Assembly: GCF_023856365.1 (NCBI RefSeq)
Contig: NC_064548.1
Coordinates: forward strand, 992,001 to 1,056,000
DNA from: Brienomyrus brachyistius
Taxonomy: Eukaryota > Chordata > Actinopteri > Osteoglossiformes > Mormyridae
DNA: 64,000 nucleotides
Direction: 5' to 3'
Positions 62,909 through 64,000 of the stretch are shown here, one piece after another. Made by a program: the position numbers and the translations under genes. Below the pieces are notes generated by a model. That model was not told where the DNA came from. It saw only the letters and a program-made list of their open reading frames with translations, and did not search any database. Within the stretch, counting starts at the first letter, position 1. The number at the start of each line of letters is the position of its first letter.

Positions 62909-63203
62909 CCGCCTGGGTCGCATGTGTGCGGAGTTTGCATGTTCTCCCCATGTCGTCGTGGGGTTTCCTCCGGGTACTCAGGTTTCCCCCCACAGTCCAA
63001 AAACATGCTGAGGCTAATTGGAGTTGCTGAATTGCCCATAGGTGTGCATGTGTGAGTGAATGGTGTGTGAGTGTGCCCTGCGATGGGCTGGCCCCCCATC
63101 CTGGGTTGTTCCCTGCCTCGTGCCCATTGATTCCGGGATAGGCTCCGGACCCCCCGCGACCCAATAGGATATGCGGTTTGGAAAATGGATGGATGGATGG
63201 ATG

Positions 63204-63215
63204 GAGATAAATGTC
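63204..63215 (+). repeat. SINE target-site duplication, right copy
   Basis: GAGATAAATGTC directly after the GGAT tail, identical to the left copy. The first one or two bases could also belong to the tail, so the duplication is 11-12 bp. Confidence 0.93.
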
Positions 63216-63422
63216 ACTTTCACTGGTTTTGCAGGTTTAGAGACACATATTGCATTGCTGTAGCGCCCCCGTTTGACCAATCGGCACCAAATTTGGAGGG
63301 CCCTTACCCACTACCGTCCTTGATGACATATTCAAGTTTGGTAGTGATTGGCTGAGGCAGGCCTGAGATACAGCTGTCTGATTGAAGTGGGCGTGGCACC
63401 TGTATGGTCTGGATGTGGCTGG

Positions 63423-64000
63423 TCGCCGTACCTTATAGAAGGTTTAGGATTTTTTGAATAATTGTATACCAGGACTGTCTCCTGATTTGAATGATATCAG
63501 ATTTACATAGGTTGGTTGAAAATCCAAGGAGGTTAACGAAATGTCATGTTTTTAGACTCCTATAAAATACGCAAAAGCGGAAAGAGATAGGATGAAGTTC
63601 TACATGGCTTTGAATTTGGCATGGGCCAGTGCATTAGATAAGTAACAAATCTCAATTTTATCATTAACAGTTCAATAGAAATAAGCAGAAATGCAAATAC
63701 TGTCGCTGTAGCGCCCCCATATTGACAATTGGTGTGGCCTTCGCAGGGATTGCTAGTGGTTAGGAGACAAATGTACAAGCCTATTTTTGTTCAGATCAGC
63801 TGTTGTTAAGCCTGTCAAAGGCCTGTCAGAATGCTGCTTGATTTTGATTGGCTGATGGTGGCTAGGGTTTTATGATTAATGACTGCCCTGATAGATACCT
63901 GACCTCAGGCTTCAGAGTAGTACATGTATGCCAAATTTCATTTGGATCGGTAAAGGCAGTCAGGAGATATTGGCAGTTTTTAGTTGTAGCGCCCCCTATT
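63423..64000 (+). repeat. Macrosatellite unit 24 (partial, first 578 bp)
   Basis: Cut by the window end within motif C2. It has a private cluster of changes around C1 ('gcaaatactg' and 'cccccatattgac', about 63694-63725), so C1 here has lost its GTGGACA half. Confidence 0.95.

Larger units (their letters stand above)
62843..63203 (+). mobile_element. tRNA-derived SINE (teleost type) inserted in unit 23
   Basis: A 361-bp block absent from every other unit interrupts otherwise standard monomer sequence. Its 5' end resembles a tRNA (pol III A box at 62855, B box at 62898). The body holds phrases such as 'gagtttgcatgttctcccc' and 'gggataggctcc' that I recognise from fish tRNA SINEs, and the 3' end is a GGAT-type tetranucleotide tail. 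A perfect 12-bp direct repeat flanks it, so it arrived by target-primed reverse transcription using a LINE partner. I do not assign a named family. It encodes no protein; the open frames across it on the other strand are incidental. Confidence 0.93.
60355..63422 (+). repeat. Macrosatellite unit 23 (3068 bp, A type, R5/R6 fused, SINE insertion)
   Basis: Two hairpin inserts and a fused R5/R6 at 62406-62538. A SINE with its target-site duplication adds 373 bp; without it the unit would be 2695 bp. It also has a 3-bp loss ('gatgacttattatg', about 62732). The head matches unit 11. Confidence 0.95.
1..64000 (+). repeat. Macrosatellite array, ~2.7-kb monomer, 23 full copies plus one partial
   Basis: The phrase TCGCCGTACCTTATAGAAAG recurs 24 times in the same orientation, at 1, 2739, 5492, 8304, 10754, 13545, 16046, 18783, 21378, 24115, 26957, 29656, 32390, 35433, 38141, 40882, 43461, 46341, 49087, 51833, 54696, 57609, 60355 and 63423, with the same sequence order after it each time. 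The mean period is about 2757 bp. By eye the copies differ by scattered substitutions plus a few discrete indels. The array runs off both ends, so its full length is unknown. Monomer phase is arbitrary. No gene is seen. Chromosomal location (pericentromere, sex chromosome, other) cannot be told from this window. Confidence 0.98.

Noticed and set aside
62843..62915. Functional tRNA gene
   Set aside because: Only the A and B boxes and general tRNA-like order remain; the sequence continues directly into a SINE body with no 3' acceptor end or terminator.
62866..63280. Three minus-strand open frames of 77-94 codons across the SINE
   Set aside because: They run antisense through a tRNA-derived SINE and its tail into monomer sequence; SINEs do not code for protein.
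1..64000. CRISPR array or other prokaryotic repeat system
   Set aside because: Repeats are kilobase-long, not 25-40 bp with unique spacers, and no cas-like gene is present. The 48-bp hairpin inserts are separated by AAT triplets, not by unique spacers.
1..64000. CENP-B boxes or telomeric repeats that would mark a centromere or chromosome end
   Set aside because: I found no match to the TTCGNNNNANNCGGG core (phrases such as 'tttcgtgaggattgg' fail at the second half) and no TTAGGG runs.
1..64000. LTR, TIR or polymerase/transposase remnants that would make the monomer a whole transposon
   Set aside because: No terminal repeats bracket the monomer, no conserved enzyme motifs appear in any frame, and no target-site duplication is seen at unit junctions. 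Parts of the monomer may come from old fish interspersed repeats, but I cannot assign them.

Overview
The whole 64 kb window is one head-to-tail tandem array (a macrosatellite) of a complex monomer of about 2.7 kb. I count 23 complete monomers and one partial, all on the same strand and with no flanking unique sequence at either end. I find no protein-coding gene, rRNA or functional tRNA gene. The short open frames that recur in nearly every monomer are the same non-coding sequence seen again in each copy. Many of them open only at a TTG, and they collapse with single substitutions from copy to copy. The host is most likely a ray-finned fish. The only foreign sequence, in unit 23, is a tRNA-headed SINE with a GGAT-type tail of a kind common in teleosts. 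The monomer is also full of 'TAGCGCCCCC..TTGACC..' and 'CAAATTT..GG.TGAAG' phrases that I recognise, from memory only, from fish interspersed repeats.

Monomer layout, using unit 1 as reference. Positions 1-280 hold an AT-rich head. A first GCGCCCCC motif (C1) lies at 287-305 and a second (C2) at 565-583. An A/T-rich stretch with an octamer follows around 864, then a GC-rich palindrome with motif C3 at 1006-1034. Next comes an (AAT)n tract that in other units also carries one to five copies of a 48-bp hairpin-forming insert. Two tandem ~150-170 bp repeats (P1, P2) lie at 1192-1510, followed by a segment existing in two alternative forms (A, ~175 bp; B, 290 bp). Three 132-133 bp subrepeats (R4, R5, R6) lie at 1691-2225, then a spacer, then a fourth subrepeat (R7) at 2573-2704.

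Unit lengths run from 2450 to 3068 bp. The differences are explained by the number of hairpin inserts (0-5), the A or B segment, loss or gain of one P repeat, clean deletions between 132-bp subrepeats (units 4, 6, 8, 14, 16, 17, 23), and the SINE in unit 23. Units are mosaics: long near-identical stretches link units 9-14 monomers apart, and the switch points fall repeatedly at the (AAT)n/hairpin tract.

The most interesting possibility is functional. Each full monomer carries seven same-strand copies of a motif close to the CTCF consensus (best 16 of 19), plus one in the opposite orientation, giving about 150 in the window. This layout recalls mammalian CTCF-binding macrosatellites such as DXZ4. 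That is inference from motif content and has no binding data behind it.
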